A stretch of DNA of 64,000 nucleotides from Diprion similis (GCF_021155765.1 NC_060107.1:3483501-3547500), one strand, 5' to 3'. Positions 1-14,638 are shown, counted from the first letter of the stretch. Numbers and translations: made by a program. The notes: generated from the letters alone by a model not told the origin.

Positions 1-213
1 TCGAAGTAAATGTCACATTTGAATTGCGTACTTGTGTAATAATCACAAACGAGATAGGCGTGAAACACGAATTACATTCGTTTCACATGTATTTTAACAA
101 ATCAGACGTCACACGGACGGAACTTGAATTTATCGGCGTAAAGAAATTTTTTGAATCCACATTTAGGACAAAAAACAAACCAAACAACAAAAAAAAAAAA
201 AAAACAAAAAACA

Positions 214-245
<32 letters not shown>

Positions 246-730
246 ATAAATAATAATTTAAGAATTTAAATAACACACTTGCAATGTGATATCTCGTGTC
301 TTGTCTGACGAGACGTTTTAAGATAGTTGGCGTTTGTTTTTCGTGTAAGTTAAGGTAATAGAGCAAAAAAAAAAAAAAATGAAAAAAATGAAAAAAAAAA
401 AAATAAGTAATAATAATTAATTAAAATTCCGTATGAACGAATGTTTACCGAAAAGAATCATTGTCATGGCTCAAATTGTGTGACTCGAGTTTGAGTGACT
501 TATTTATTTATTTTTAATTTTTTTTTTTTTTTTTTTCTATCTCTTGTTTGTCTAGGCCAATAATTTACACTCTGCTAATAGCAACAAAACTTTTCATATT
601 CAGAGTCGGTGGGTGATGATACGTATTGGTTAATAAAATGTTTTGCGGCTATTAGTGGTTCATAATAATCGATAGGATCTGACTCCACATGCCATTTTAG
701 CTTGTAAGCGTTTTGAATGAATTAGATGAC

Positions 731-773
731 GATTATTATTATTATTATTATTATTAATAATATTATTATTATT
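731..773. repeat. (ATT)n microsatellite, interrupted
   Basis: Trinucleotide ATT repeat with one short interruption (taata) in the middle. One of about ten ATT tracts scattered through the first 21 kb. Confidence 0.9.
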
Positions 774-3075
774 AAAATTATTAACAATATTATTATGATT
801 AAGAAATTTAATTTTTTCTTCCGTTTTTACTTTTATCCATCTTTATTATTGAGATTCGCGGTAGACTTCACCTCGAACATGACCAAATAGAAAAGCTAGT
901 AGCGGTGTAGGAAGACTAAAACTTAGTTAGCAGCATATATACTACTATATATAACATATGAATTACTATGGGTATACATTAGGCTTACTAACAATTCAAA
1001 TCCCCTGCCCTACTTATGTTCAATTGGCCATTCAAGCGAAATTATCTACACATGATTCGTCCGGTACAGTTAAACAATGGATTATAACTTCTTTTACAAG
1101 GTATCCACATTACTATTAATTTCAATCAGCTATATTTATGTGTACAAAAAAAAGTTGGCCGAATATCTTCTGCATAAAATTTTTGCGCTTAGAATTATGA
1201 GGGAAATAAAAAAAAAGAAATTGTTATTTCGTCCGCTGTAAGTATATCGTATGAAACAAATGGAAGAATTTTTGCTTCTCAACCCAGTAATAATTAACAG
1301 TTTTATGATACAGAGCATAGACTTAACTAGTAAATGAAGTATTCTCTTCGGAGTGTTCGTTCCGACTGTTGTCAGGGGTCAGCTAGTCTAAATACCCACT
1401 TCCCAGCGACACTCGGATCACGCTTCAAGAATTTTTCGTCTGTTTTTTTTTTCTCTCTCTTTCTACCCTGCCCCCTTATTTCATATGCTGCGACTAGCAT
1501 AATTATCCAGACAACAAAAAAAAATAAATAAACAAAAAAAAACAACACTTTAAGGATATATATATATATATATATAATATTCTCCATACGTAGGGTTTTT
1601 CTCATAATTTAAGGAATCGTTGCACAGTATAACAGAGAGCTCGTACCACTGATACAAGACAATGATGAATCCTTGTGTGAACTGAAATAGTCAATTTTTA
1701 AATATCTGATGAGTGAAAATTATAATCGATTTAAAAGGAAGCAGAAAGAAATAACGCACGAGACAAGGAGATGGAAATGAACGAATGTAGAATAAAAAAG
1801 ACTAAATACAGACTAACAAGAAGAAAAGAAAAACAAAACCAATAAGAAATAATCTTTGGACTGTGGAAACAACTGAGAGATCCTCAAAATTCTTTGCGAC
1901 TGATCGGATTTTAATAATTCCTAAATTATTATCTAAGATCCACTGACATTTCCACCGACATATCCGTCAACAGGAACGACCTCTTTGTATCGATCTGTGA
2001 TCTCTGAATAAATCAGTGAATAAGTCTGGTTCTGTGGCCACTGACTGTGCTATGTTATTGGTTGTACGCTGTACCTATGAGGCAGCACCTTAATAATTCC
2101 TTATTACTGCTCTTAATACCACTTATTATAATTAAATAATAAGATACTCTTATTAATTGTTTGTATTTTAATTTTTTATGAAACTTAACTTTCTTAGTCG
2201 AATGGATACTTACGGAGTCAGTGGACGAGATGTGTACGGATGATTCAAAATCACGTTCCAAGGCTCAAATTGACCAAAAATCTAATATTTATAAATTACT
2301 CAATTATCGTCTAATTTTTTTTTTTTTTCATCAATTTTCTGTTTTCTTTGTGTGAAATCATTTCACATTACACACGCATAACATATACAATTATTCCGTT
2401 CAAATTACGGAAAAGTAAGAAGCGTAGAGAAGCGAAGAAAGGTATCGGTTAAATTGATTAAAATCCTGTTTAAAATATGATCAAATTCATTCTCTTTATT
2501 ATAATTCGACATTGTTTTTAGTCTGTTTGAAATAATCAAGTCGATTCATCGTTGTAATAATATTCTACCTGTAAAACTGGACGTGTTTTTTTTCTCGTCT
2601 CTTTTCGTACCTCCTATCTTTGACATACCCAAGGATTATTTAGAATATGAAATATAACTGAATTAATTGTCTGTTGTAATCGTAAATTGGTCATTCATTA
2701 ACCGAGCCGTGGACGAATTAGCAATATGTGGTTACGTTACTTTATGTATTATGTGGCTTCTCGTTGTTCGGAACATACTATATGTATGTCCTTAGTAGCA
2801 CTTGAATGTCTCCTGAGGAGAATTAAAAATTTTACTCGCTACTTTTTCACTGTGGTTCGGGTAACTCAGACTTGCATTAAACTACTGAAGTTCAAAATAT
2901 TCATGTGTCCTAATTTATTCTCGATCCATATGCAAAAGTTTATTATGTTATACAGTATATTTACTTATTTTTTTTCAAACCTTGTTATATGTATTTTTGC
3001 AGAGTGTGAAAGAAAGCGCGAAAAAGCTGAACTTTAGAATGCGATTTAGTGGAAAATTAAATGAAAATCGAATGG

Positions 3076-3100
3076 TTTTTTTTTTTTTTTTTTTTTTTTT
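3076..3100. repeat. Poly(T) tract, 25 nt
   Basis: Uninterrupted T run followed by a short ATTT-rich tail. It could be the reverse complement of a retroposon or mRNA tail, but no element body is recognisable beside it. Confidence 0.9.
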
Positions 3101-3482
3101 ATTTATTTTTATTTCAGTATACAAAATCAGTTTTCTATTTTAAGATGTATCTGTAGTCTGTACTAAGGTTTATTTCTACCACGTTTACTGTTTTTGTTGG
3201 TTTTTTTTTTTCTCTTTTTCTTTTTCATGCTAGATTTTACCTCGAGTTTGTTAATTGAATTCTTACATATATATATATATATAGTATATTAAATAATCAC
3301 CCAATCATAGTCGGATAATTGCTAATCATTACTATCAACTTGTCGAAAGGTCAGACACCAGATTAGTCAGATAATGGATGAAATAAGAAGAGGGAGAAAT
3401 AAAATGAATAATAATGGAAGAAAATAAGAATGAGGAAAAATGAAACTGAAAAGAAATCAATAATTATTAATAATGAGAGGGA

Positions 3483-3494
3483 GGGGGGGGGGGG
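3483..3494. repeat. G12 homopolymer
   Basis: A run of twelve G inside a GAGGGAGGG context, very unusual in this AT-rich region. It may form a G-quadruplex-type structure and is prone to sequencing length errors. Confidence 0.9.
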
Positions 3495-4067
3495 CACATT
3501 TATGAATAAAAACAATAAGATTATTGACGATGGATAAACCCAGTTCAAATTTAGTATTATATGTGAAACACAACGTAAACATGTGCATCCTAGCTGTAAC
3601 TAGTGACTATATAAGGGTATTTATTTATATAATAGTAAAATTGATATCGATATGTTATGGCAAATGATACCTACATACATATATATTTGTGTAATGATAT
3701 ATATATATGTATGATGATAATATTAACACACTTGGATGTTTAGGATAGGACCATATGTATTTAGGGTGTTGTGTGTTCGGTGGTGTATGTTCATTCCAAC
3801 TGCTCCATTCATTATTCACTTTACGCGCACACTGCTGCCGATCTGATATTATAAACTGGCAAAACATTCTTTCGATTTCCTCGAAAGACGTAATTTGTTG
3901 GTAATTCGCTCGTCGTACGGTTTCCTAGGTTTACTTAAACGCCGCGGTAGGGTTCGAAGTTCTTATCTATTTTCTCTCTGACTATCTTTCTCTCTCTCTG
4001 TCTCCCTCTCTCTCACTCTCTTTTGGTAAACAAGAATGAGATAGAAACTAGGAACGTTGAGAAAAAG

Positions 4068-4100
4068 AAAAGAAAGAAAGAAAGAAAGAAAGAAAGAAGG
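4068..4100. repeat. (GAAA)n microsatellite
   Basis: Tetranucleotide GAAA/AAAG repeat of about eight units at the end of a purine-rich stretch; a CT-rich tract lies just upstream (about 3,970-4,020). Confidence 0.9.
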
Positions 4101-5004
4101 AGAAGAAAAAATAAAGTAAAACTAGTCATTTTTATTATAAAAATATCGAGACTCGCCGAAACAAGTCGCTTTAATAGAAAGTTTCAAAATGAGTTCTAAC
4201 GTACAATCGATAGTAATACTTTGTACTACCGAAACAACGAAAAAGAGGAAAGAAAGAAAAATTATTTCTCTTGAAAAAAAATCCGTCACTTTCAAGAATA
4301 TTTTGTCACATTCTATAAGACGGAAAGGCAGCGACGCAACACACATAAAACATGCCCCATACTACTCACTGCAACGTATTCACAAGACAACTACATTACT
4401 ATTATTATAAATATAATAATAACTATTATTATTATTATTATTATTATTACTACACATAAAAAATATATTGAAAAGTAACGCTGAAATAATAACTAAAACA
4501 TAAGGGATAAATAATAAATAACAAATATAAAATTTAACAAATAAATATCATAATTATTACACATAAAAATACGAATATCTATATGTTAATATAAAAGCAT
4601 ATATATGTAAAGAAAGATAAAAAGAAAGAAAGAAAGAAAGAAAAAAAAAAAAACATTCACACAAAAAATAATGATTCATATGTTGTTTGTAGTCTGATGT
4701 GTGCTCTGTAAAATTACACGGGGCCGTTTGTCGCGTTGAAACAATCGATTTATTGTTTATTTTTGAGAAGTCGTAACAACCTACAGTGCTCAATTGTGCG
4801 CAATGAATAGTTTGTACCACGTAAGAACTATATAAGAAGTCAGAAATATGAGAAATTGTACCAGAAACCAAAGGAACTTCATTCGTAATAATAGAAAACT
4901 GTTCGCACTTTTTTTATTTGAAAGTAAATACAAGTTTTGCATTGAGAAACGATTTATTATATACTCGTGGACGTTTATTATTGTCGTTTTACTAATTGCA
5001 TTGA

Positions 5005-5005
5005 G

Positions 5006-5041
<36 letters not shown>
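5005..5041. repeat. (ATT)n microsatellite
   Basis: Perfect ATT/TTA trinucleotide repeat of about twelve units. Confidence 0.9.
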
Positions 5042-5281
5042 TTTACGTTTCGTTGTCCTTCAAGCCATTCCTTCAAAAAATGTGCTTCATCGCGAATAAA
5101 TGAAAGCAAATTTGTGTTTGTTTGATTTTTGGTACTGTTTTTAACCAACTCTTAGGCACAAGTGAAAAACTCTTTCAACTTGTAAGCATCGAAAGATTTG
5201 ATCCCAGCGAGAAAAAAACACTACCACCCTTCACCCTCCCCCTCCCATTATAAACCTGTGATCTCAAATTCCTTATATCAA

Positions 5282-5282
<1 letters not shown>

Positions 5283-5310
<28 letters not shown>
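5283..5310. repeat. (AAT)n microsatellite
   Basis: Perfect AAT trinucleotide repeat of about nine units, the opposite orientation to the ATT tract 250 bp upstream. Confidence 0.9.
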
Positions 5311-5313
<3 letters not shown>

Positions 5314-6441
5314 TTAAATCTAAAGTAAAAAAAATGTTTAAATTTAAACGGGGGAGGAAGGGGAAAAAAGTTAATACAATATCATCGCTGATGAAAATGT
5401 GTCGTACCGAGCGAGAATAAAAGTATAAAAATACTTAGCCCACGTATCCAAGTATCAAATTTTGCTTGATAACGGAAACAAGGAATAATGAAAACAAATA
5501 AAATGATGATATGTTAACGATGATGATGATAATAACAATAACAACATTAATAATAATAATGATAATAATAACAATAATGGCAATTAGACATGACAACAAC
5601 GGTTGCAATAATACATCTGAAATTGAATAATGTTAAAATCGAATAATCTCTTGATCGAAGAGCGGCGTGCATCGCAAAAATATGAGTCAATGCCAACGAC
5701 GGCATGTTCTAGGACTTAGGAGCTTCGTATTTGAATCACAATCACTTTTGTACGCATAAACGTAAGTTTGAATGTTCGAGAGAAAAGAAACAAAAAAATA
5801 TATAAATAAAAATAAAGACGTAACGAAACAATGTCGCAAAGAAATACTGTAGTTAAAACACTGTTGTATGATATTGCGATAGACTGAGGAGATGTAGAGG
5901 CCAGGCGCCAAGTACCTGAGAAATGGCCCGCTGAGTCACGACCTCGTTGTAACCTAACTAGACAAATAATCTCTGTAACGATACTTAGTTTGATTTCTTC
6001 GTCGTACTAAATTGTTGGTTTTTTTTTTCCTCCTTTTTTTTTCTCTCCTCTACTTTACAAGATTGTTTTTTATCTCTTTGTGTGTATGTATGCAGCAAAT
6101 GTGTTTATCTATCAACGATCAAACTTTAGTTTAGTTGCGGTCTGTGCCTCCCGTTTGCTTGAAAAAAAAAAAAACCAGAAAGAAAGAATGAAGAGGAAAA
6201 GAAACAAAATTCAACAATGATGTGCAATAAAGTGTCAAGTGACGTACATGCATACAAATATATGCATAATTATTGAGTCGGTGTGTGATCGTTCAGTCTA
6301 ACTTGAAAGAAATTCAGCACACATACACATATGGACATTGTATTTACAAATGTTGATAGTTAGCCAGTTTCTAGAGCCTCGAAAGAATAAAAAAATAATA
6401 ATAACAAGTTATGGAAACTTTTTTCATACTCATCCGAAGCC

Positions 6442-6468
6442 AAAAAAAAAAAAAAAAAAAAAAAAAAA
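6442..6468. repeat. Poly(A) tract, 27 nt
   Basis: Uninterrupted A run. No retroposon body or target-site duplication was recognised around it. Confidence 0.9.
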
Positions 6469-7833
6469 CGGAAAGAAAGAAGCCTACGAGGGATCAATAT
6501 CTTGAAATAATATCAATACGAAACATATTTTTAGATTATATTCTAACAAATTGATGACTGTCTATTTTATCGCTACACTAGCTGCTGTAAATGTCACGGC
6601 TTTTTTTTTCATCCTATATTCTTTAGAAGGTTTTTTTCCCCCCTTCCTTTATTACTAATCATAAAAATAGTAAAAATATTGATTACGTTGTTTTAAAAAT
6701 TAAATTTATGATCTGGTGGAGGATAATAGGTTTTTTTTAGTCATTTTTTGTTTGTTTGTTTGGTTGTTTGTTGGTTTGTCAATTTTGTCACAAAGTGTGC
6801 TTGGATCTTTATTGCATATTACGGTTACGTTTATCACGTTAGGAATAATATTAGTAATAATATTGAAAAAAAAAAAAAAAACAGAAAGAAAGAAAGATAA
6901 CACCGTTGTAGATGCCATTGCAAGAGAGAAAATAAAATAAAATTATTAATTAAACTAAATCTTCAATAGAATGCATTTTGTTGAGGTGACAGAGAAAAGG
7001 ACATACGTATTAGCTAAAGAAGAATAAAAATAAGATAAAATAATTATAAAATAATGTAGATATGAAAGGAAAGAAACGCACCCAATGTGACTATACTAAT
7101 TGTGAGGAACTCTCGCATTATACGATATATTTGAAATAGAGAATATATACGTGTGTGTGTATATATATGTATATATATATATATATGTATATATACATAA
7201 GTATATGTATGTATAATCTGTAAGCTTATCTTAAATATGTAATAAGTAATTCCTAGGCATGTAAGATGACGCGCGTATCATTCGGTTTCAGTGCAATCTA
7301 TGTCACATAGATTAATATTGAGCTGCATCTTCGCAACAAAAAGAGAATTGAAAGAAAATCAAATCAATAAAAAAAAAAAAATAATAATAATAATAATAAT
7401 AATAAAATCATCTGTACATCCTTTCATCGAAGGCCTCTATCAAAATAATCTTGATTCTCATTTGGCCACTTTGTCTAGTTAGCAGCTGAGTATAAATTTT
7501 TGGCAAGTCCCTGCGACAAATCATTTATAATACAAAGAGCCAATCTTTGCACAAGGCAACGTTACACCGTCTTTCGATATACGTCCATACGATGTGTTTT
7601 ATTATGTGAATTTAATATCAATGCCAGATATCGAATATTCTCATTATTCCATTTATTTTTCAAGTTTCTTCAATTTCGTACTTTAATATAATATATATAT
7701 ATATACATACATATATATATATATATATGTACAACCCGCGTAACTGCTGATGAATACTTAATTATAGATACGGCTCAATTTTAGCTATAGTGGCAGTCTT
7801 AGATTAAAATTTACATTTCCCCGGAACGCGCAT

Positions 7834-7852
7834 GATTATTATTATTATTATT

Positions 7853-7884
<32 letters not shown>
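7834..7884. repeat. Compound (ATT)n-(GTT)n microsatellite
   Basis: About seven ATT units pass without interruption into about ten GTT units, with the reading phase of the triplet kept across the junction. This is what an A-to-G change spreading within a trinucleotide tract would give. Confidence 0.9.
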
Positions 7885-7998
7885 GAGATAAGAATCAACT
7901 CTTCCATTACGCAGATTATGCGGCAACTGGCGGAGGAAAATCTGTGAGACAAAAATAATAACCCTGCTGCTCTATATACGCTTAATTGTGTTGCCAAT

Positions 7999-8025
7999 CA
8001 TTATTATTATTATTATTATTATTAT
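7999..8025. repeat. (ATT)n microsatellite
   Basis: Perfect ATT repeat of about nine units. Confidence 0.9.
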
Positions 8026-9578
8026 ATTAAATAATTTTCAATTGTTATTTTTTGAAATATCACAATTGTTGGGGTGCATCATTACTCGGTTGTGCTCTCT
8101 ATGTACAATTGAACATTTATTCGGATATTGTAATTTAAATATATAATATTATCATTGATTTTATCTCCGGTAAAGATAATTTTTTGTTTTTATAATAGGA
8201 TATTAGGTAAAATATTATGGGTCAAAATGGAACAGGCAGTCATTTTGGGATTGATAATTGGCGATATGTTTAAATATTTTTTTCAACAACGATGATTAAT
8301 GAGATAAAAATCAGAAAAGCTTTGACCTCTTGAAAATGAAATTTCACCACACAATTGGGTTGGTGTGTATGTAATTGAGAAATAAAAACAAATAACAGAA
8401 AAAGAAAACATTCTGATACCCAATCGGTTATGTCGAATTGATAATCGTTACGTACTATCGATGTAACAAGAATTTACAATTATTGTTCGCTTAAATTCGA
8501 TAGAAAACAAAAGTAAAGTAAAAAAGAAACTCCACATTTTACAGCTATTGAAAATTGCATCTTGTAAACATTCTCGAAAGAGACTGCCTACCTGCTCCGG
8601 CCAGTAGCAAGTGATTATATTAAATTTCAAATTAATAAATAATTATATTTAAAGGGAAATTCCATATTTCAGTGCCTAAGTAACGAAGTAGCGTGTAATT
8701 TAAGAAAATGGGGTATCAGTGCGTATTTGTGGCCTTGCTTATGCATAATCTCCAGCTTTGATTCATTTTTAATATTTAATAGTCAATACTCGGACGGAGA
8801 AAAGGCTTTCGTCGTATGGTTCTTTTTTTCTTCCCATTTAAGACTGCTCATACCATATATATTTTATTTCTTATTAATTTAACTAACCGCTTTGGAACAG
8901 GGTTGATTTTCGAACAAGTCAATATTTCTCATTGTTCAATGTCTAAAGAGATCGGCACATACCTAGTTGCTCGTCACTTGGTAATATTGTTAGAGTGCGT
9001 CGAGCGAATCAGTTACTTTTTTAAAATAACTACCATTTTCATTTTATTATAACTTTTTTCATCCCGTGCACAGTGTTGAGAGTATTATTATCGGCGTCAC
9101 TTGATATCCGTTCATTTTAAATATTTTAAAAATGTATTTGAATAATCTTGAAATATTGACTATCAATATACGTATAATCAGTACTTCAATATTATTGTCT
9201 TATATATATATACATATAAAATGATATATGTAAATTTGACATGATTTAATGCCCCAAATTACCATTGCATGTTAGAAAGCCTGCCTGAATCTAGTCGTAA
9301 GAGCGTGCGCGGCATTGAATGTGTTCTGTTTGATTAAAAAAGTAAAGTGTGCGTCGATACTTAGATTATATATATATTTATATATATATATATGTATATG
9401 TATATATATATATAAAAGTGACCTTATTGCCTCGTTAGCTGCAAGTATGGTCTTTTCTCTGCCAACCTTTGCTAAGAAGAAAATGCAAGGTGAAATACCA
9501 ATGAATGATGATTTGATCGTTGGATGGTACGTTTTTGTTTCTTTAGTACTCTTTACAAACACATTAATGTATAACAAG

Positions 9579-9603
9579 AAAGAAAGAAAGAAAGAAAGAA
9601 AGA
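9579..9603. repeat. (GAAA)n microsatellite
   Basis: Perfect tetranucleotide repeat of about six units. Confidence 0.9.
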
Positions 9604-10902
9604 TAAAGAAAGCCTCAAAACTATTGATCGCAACAATGCATAGTTTTAGTTGCGATCAATTACTAACGAAGAGCAAGATAAAATTTCTGTGACCTTAGAG
9701 TATAAACTGTAGATCAAAGAGCTGGATATCATAAACAATAAGACGTAACGCTAATTACTATTAATAGGTCTGACGCTGAAATATCAAATAAATATGCCGT
9801 GCTGTCTGAAAATGACTATAACTTTCTTCGCAAATTAACTTCCCAGCTTGCCTTAACGTAACGTATACAGCTTTCGAAAAAAGATAAGAAAGAAAGAAAC
9901 AAGAAAAAAAAATATTTGTAATCAATTGAGTGGACCTGATTTTTCTTTTTTTTTTCTTTTTGTTTTTGTTTTACACCGATGTCGCAGTATTTTTAATTCT
10001 TATGTTTGGCGCATCTTCTTAATTATACATGTACACATTAAACAGGGTATATTACACCGTCTAAATGGCATTTAAGTATCTGCATAAATGAATTATTTAT
10101 CTACGTAAGCGGTATGGAAGGGAAAAATTTAAATAAGGGAAAAAAATAAATAAATAAATAAAATAAGAACAAAAGAAAGAATTGAAACAAAAGACGTCGT
10201 CGTACCACATAACGAAACGCTTGTGATAGGGGTGAGCTTCGAGCCAACACAGCTAGTCAAATTAGATCAGATTATTAATGCACGATGATTGTTCATTGAT
10301 TAACGAGTGTTTCCATGTCGCAATGACAAAACAAACAAAAAGAAAAAAAAAAAAAAAAAAACAAACATTTTCACCGAATCAAAAATAGTACGAAGTACGC
10401 ATGAGATACGGCAATGACTGTCGAAAATAAAGAAAAAGAAACAGAAGAAGAAATAAATAAAGTGCGAATGAAAAACAATGAAAAAATGTAGCATTTTGCG
10501 ATCTTACCCTCTTCAATTGACGATGCACGATTAGAAGATAGAAGATTTTTCCTTTCAACCACTTTATTTGTTTGTTGTTATTGTTATTTTTATTCTCGAC
10601 ATTTTTTTTTTTTTTTTTCCCCCTCAATGTTGTTATCCAGCACTTTTCTCTATAAATTATACTATTTGGGCATACACATGTACAATGTATACAGGCACAC
10701 CCACCGCACACGCCGTAGGTTTAAAAGCGTAAAGCTGTGACACGACGTGCGCGAAGAGATTAATACCGAAGGAATAAGCTAATGAAGTGTTCTTAAAAGA
10801 TTTGAAACTAATCTGTGAAAATTTTAACATCCCTCTGCAATACACTTTACATTTTAAACGATGTTCCACGATACATGTAACTTAAAGTATGAAGTGAATA
10901 CA

Positions 10903-10905
<3 letters not shown>

Positions 10906-10950
<45 letters not shown>
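10906..10950. repeat. (TA)n microsatellite
   Basis: Perfect TA dinucleotide repeat of about 22 units. Confidence 0.9.
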
Positions 10951-10956
<6 letters not shown>

Positions 10957-11101
10957 TATATAAAAATTGCAATCTTATGCCAATTATATACGCGAGTATT
11001 AAATAAAACTACAAAGCAGAACACTGACTAATGTCTCTACATGTATGCTATTTTTTTTAGCATTAAGATACTATTATCATTATTATCATTACTTTTATCA
11101 A

Positions 11102-11130
11102 TATTATTATTATTATTATTATTATTATTG
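11102..11130. repeat. (ATT)n microsatellite
   Basis: Perfect ATT repeat of about nine units, followed by a diverged continuation. Confidence 0.9.
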
Positions 11131-12440
11131 CTATTATTATTATTGTCCTTTTTTTTCTCTTATACTGGAATTAGAACTTAAGGTTTGAATGTGTTGTACT
11201 TGATTGTAAGTTTGAGCTGTATTTAGGAAACGGTGAGTAACGTGCTCATAATGCCAAGTAAATAAGTATAATAGAAATGAGAAGAAAAAATGAAAACAAA
11301 AACAGAGTAACAGAGACGTTCCAAGACGGGTGCGCTGTTGTCCGAAGGTTCAGAGATGTTCGCGATTTTCAACTGATCGTCATTAATAAAATCTTGTTTA
11401 CACGATGCGTAAAGTGAAAATAAGAAGAAAAAACAGAAACAAAACAAAGGAATCAATTTTCAATCGAAACGAACGAAAGATGAGATATATTTCACCGTTG
11501 CACATATTTTTAATTGATCGATCATACTATTGTATTTTTTTTTATTTCTTTTTTTTCTTTTTCGTTCAACCTGTTGTTTTCTCTATTAGTTTTTGTGAAA
11601 TATATTTTTTTCTTTGTTTGTCTTTTTTTTAATATTTTTTTTTATACTATAATTATCATGACTATTATCCTAGCGCGCACGTGAATGCTCATATTGTATA
11701 ATTCGTTAAATTTAAGACTGTGTTTTTAATAGCCATAGAACTGATATTATTGATCAAAATCAATGCAATCTGTGGGAAATGAATTTTATAATTAAAGAGT
11801 AGAAATAAATGTATTTAATTTATTACAAATAGGTTTTCACTGAATATAAAAAGGGGTTTTAAAAGTTTTTTGCATTGTTAGTTTATTATCACCAATATAC
11901 GCTGTGATGTTTGTCTTTGATTATTATTATTCAATCATTGAAATAACGAATGGCGATAAAAGATATCACAGATGTGAAGAAAAGTTGGCTATCCGATGCG
12001 AGAAGAATCAGGATAGAGAAAAATTAATAAGCAAAAATGCAGAGCCGACGGATAGATTGGAAAAAAAAACGTTGTAAGCTTTTAACTTGATTAATTGTGA
12101 ATAAATTAATAAACTGGTGCATTCGCTCTGTTTCAACCAAAAATTATAGGTACTTTTAAGTGCGAGAGGCAAACGATTTAAAGAATGAAAAAAAAAAATT
12201 CTTTTTTTTTTTTTTTCTTTTCTTTTCTTACCTTCTAATGGTATTTATTGTACGAGTAATCAAATATATACATTGTATATGTATATTGCCATTGCAGTAT
12301 GAATCTCGGAGTCAGTTGAAAATCGTGAACCCTCATCGCGTATTATACATGTATGTTCTCGATGAACCTCAACATAAGGCCTTAATAAATACACTTATCA
12401 TAGCGATAAAGATGCATATTGTTACAATTAGAGTAAATCA

Positions 12441-12530
12441 ATGAATGAATGAATAAATAAATAAATAAATAAATAAATACATACATACATACATACATTA
12501 CATACATTACATACATTACATACATAAATA
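12441..12530. repeat. Compound tetra/pentanucleotide microsatellite
   Basis: (ATGA)n passes into (ATAA)n, then (ATAC)n, then three copies of an ACATT-containing variant, then back to ACAT and ATAA. It is a stepwise mutated tetranucleotide tract. Short open frames over it are repeat artefacts. Confidence 0.9.
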
Positions 12531-13482
12531 GATACATGAATAAATAAATGAATAATAGGTGAATAATGATGATAATAATCATACCTTTGAAATAAAATTA
12601 TATTAAATGTAAAGTTACTCTTGAAAGAAATAAAGAAAGAAAGAAAGAAAAATAAGGTATATAGTGAAACTGTAAAATAAATTGAATGATAATTATTGAT
12701 ATCAGGATCCATCGACGCCGCGCAACAGTTTAAAATGATGAATTTGAAAAATAATCATAAACAAATATAATGATAATAATATAAATTATATATCAATTAT
12801 CTGGGGGTTTATTGAATTTTTATTTTTATTTATTTTTTATTTCTATTTTTTGTTTTTTGTTTCTTGTTCCGGGGACGAGGAATATTAACGAGCATCAATC
12901 AATTAAAATAATGAAAACGACAACTGGACGCGAAATGAAAAGAAAATAGGGATTAAACGGGAAAAAGGAGGATAAATAAAAATACGAGAAAAATACATCT
13001 ACAGAGAGAAGAAAGAAATAAAAAAAAAAATAGTAAAACGAGTTCCATGTACCAAATATACGCAGCAACCCTTAGCGTCAACTGATTTTACCTTATTAAA
13101 TATTAACATATTTAATGTGTAAGTTTCTAATGTTAAGTAACATTATTATGATAATTGCGCTTAGTGACGTAAGAACTCTATACTAGGATATTATTAATAC
13201 TGTTGATTATTTTAAGTACACGAGAAAAGAAAAAAATTAAGAAAAAAACACAGACACACACACGTACACACACTCTTAGTTTATTAAGGAATCACAGATT
13301 ATTTTTTATTCTAAAACTTTAAGACGAACCTTATTAAGATTAAAGACTTTCGCGCGCTCGGTGTTCTCAGTACAGAGCGGTTTCGAATTTGATCTAATTT
13401 CCAGAACATTAATCATCTATTCAGAAAGCAACAAAATACTTATTAATACTTCATACATGCATACGCACATACATAGATATAA

Positions 13483-13506
13483 CTGTGTGTGCTTGTGCGT
13501 GTGCGT

Positions 13507-13591
<85 letters not shown>
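13483..13591. repeat. (GT)n / (GTGTGC)n microsatellite
   Basis: About 110 bp of GT dinucleotides; the 5' part carries regular GTGTGC or GTGC variants and the 3' part is pure GT. It is the only long GT tract in the window. The open frame over it encodes only alternating V and C and is not a gene. Confidence 0.95.
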
Positions 13592-13592
<1 letters not shown>

Positions 13593-13792
13593 ATGTATGT
13601 ATTTACGTATTTATATTGGTAAATTTTAATTTACACCTCAAAGAAATTTTGAAATCCTTTCAATATTGACGATTAATGACGATTAAACAAAGTAAATGAA
13701 TAAATACATAATAATAATTGTAACAAAATACATATATTACATACGGAGACGGTCGAAAACATACCTAAATATTTGTAAGTAAACGTAAGGAT

Positions 13793-13797
<5 letters not shown>

Positions 13798-13825
<28 letters not shown>
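13798..13825. repeat. Poly(A) tract
   Basis: A run of 28 nt, followed within 50 bp by two further A tracts. Confidence 0.9.
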
Positions 13826-13827
<2 letters not shown>

Positions 13828-14258
13828 ACTAAAAATATATTTAAAAAAAGTAAAAAAAAAAAAAACTAAAAAAAAAAATGAAAAATTTAGTAAATAAGTT
13901 AATAAAAACCAACTAAAAAGTGCATTCTCTTATCTTGATACTAATATATTATATATATATATATACACACATATATATTGATATATTATTATGATTCTTA
14001 TTCTTCTTATTATTATTATATATTTGTTTTGATTGATTGAATTGCGGCTATTGTGTTTTGTAAGAAAAGAAAAAAAAAAGAAGATGTAGTTGTACTGCAT
14101 AGAGCCATGCGTGTGGTTACGACATATTTTGAAATGAGATATTTTTCGTGTGTGTTTATTCAGGATATTTCTTGCTACGACATACATGCATATACATATA
14201 TGTACATACATAAGTATAAAAACTCTTATGCAGTTTATAAGCTTATTTTTCTATATCC

Positions 14259-14284
14259 TTTTTTTTTTTTTTTTTTTTTTTTTT
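14259..14284. repeat. Poly(T) tract
   Basis: T run of about 26 nt. Confidence 0.9.
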
Positions 14285-14590
14285 CTTTATTATTATTTCA
14301 GCTTTGGTAATATTTATCAGGTATACATTATTATTCGATTATAAACATGAAATAATTATCTACATACACATACACATACAATCCGAATTGAAAATAATTG
14401 TTCAACGATGATCATACATATGTACATATAGACGATACGCGCACGTATCTCTCTGTAACAATAAACAGTTTTACTAAAAGTATCTCATTTTAAATAACAT
14501 TGAAATGAGTTTTTTTCGAGAGAGAGTGAGGGAGAAAGAGAGAGAGAAAGTATCAAGCAGCTGTACCTAAGTAGAATAATGATACCTATT

Positions 14591-14592
<2 letters not shown>

Positions 14593-14636
<44 letters not shown>
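14593..14636. repeat. (ATT)n microsatellite
   Basis: Perfect ATT repeat of about 14 units. Confidence 0.9.

Positions 14637-14638
<2 letters not shown>

Noticed and set aside
9315-9692. 125-codon open frame
   Set aside because: Half of it translates an AT microsatellite and its end runs through a GAAA repeat; the middle has a hydrophobic stretch but no known family and no splice partner.
13361-13669. 102-codon open frame over the GT repeat
   Set aside because: It consists of alternating V and C from the microsatellite.
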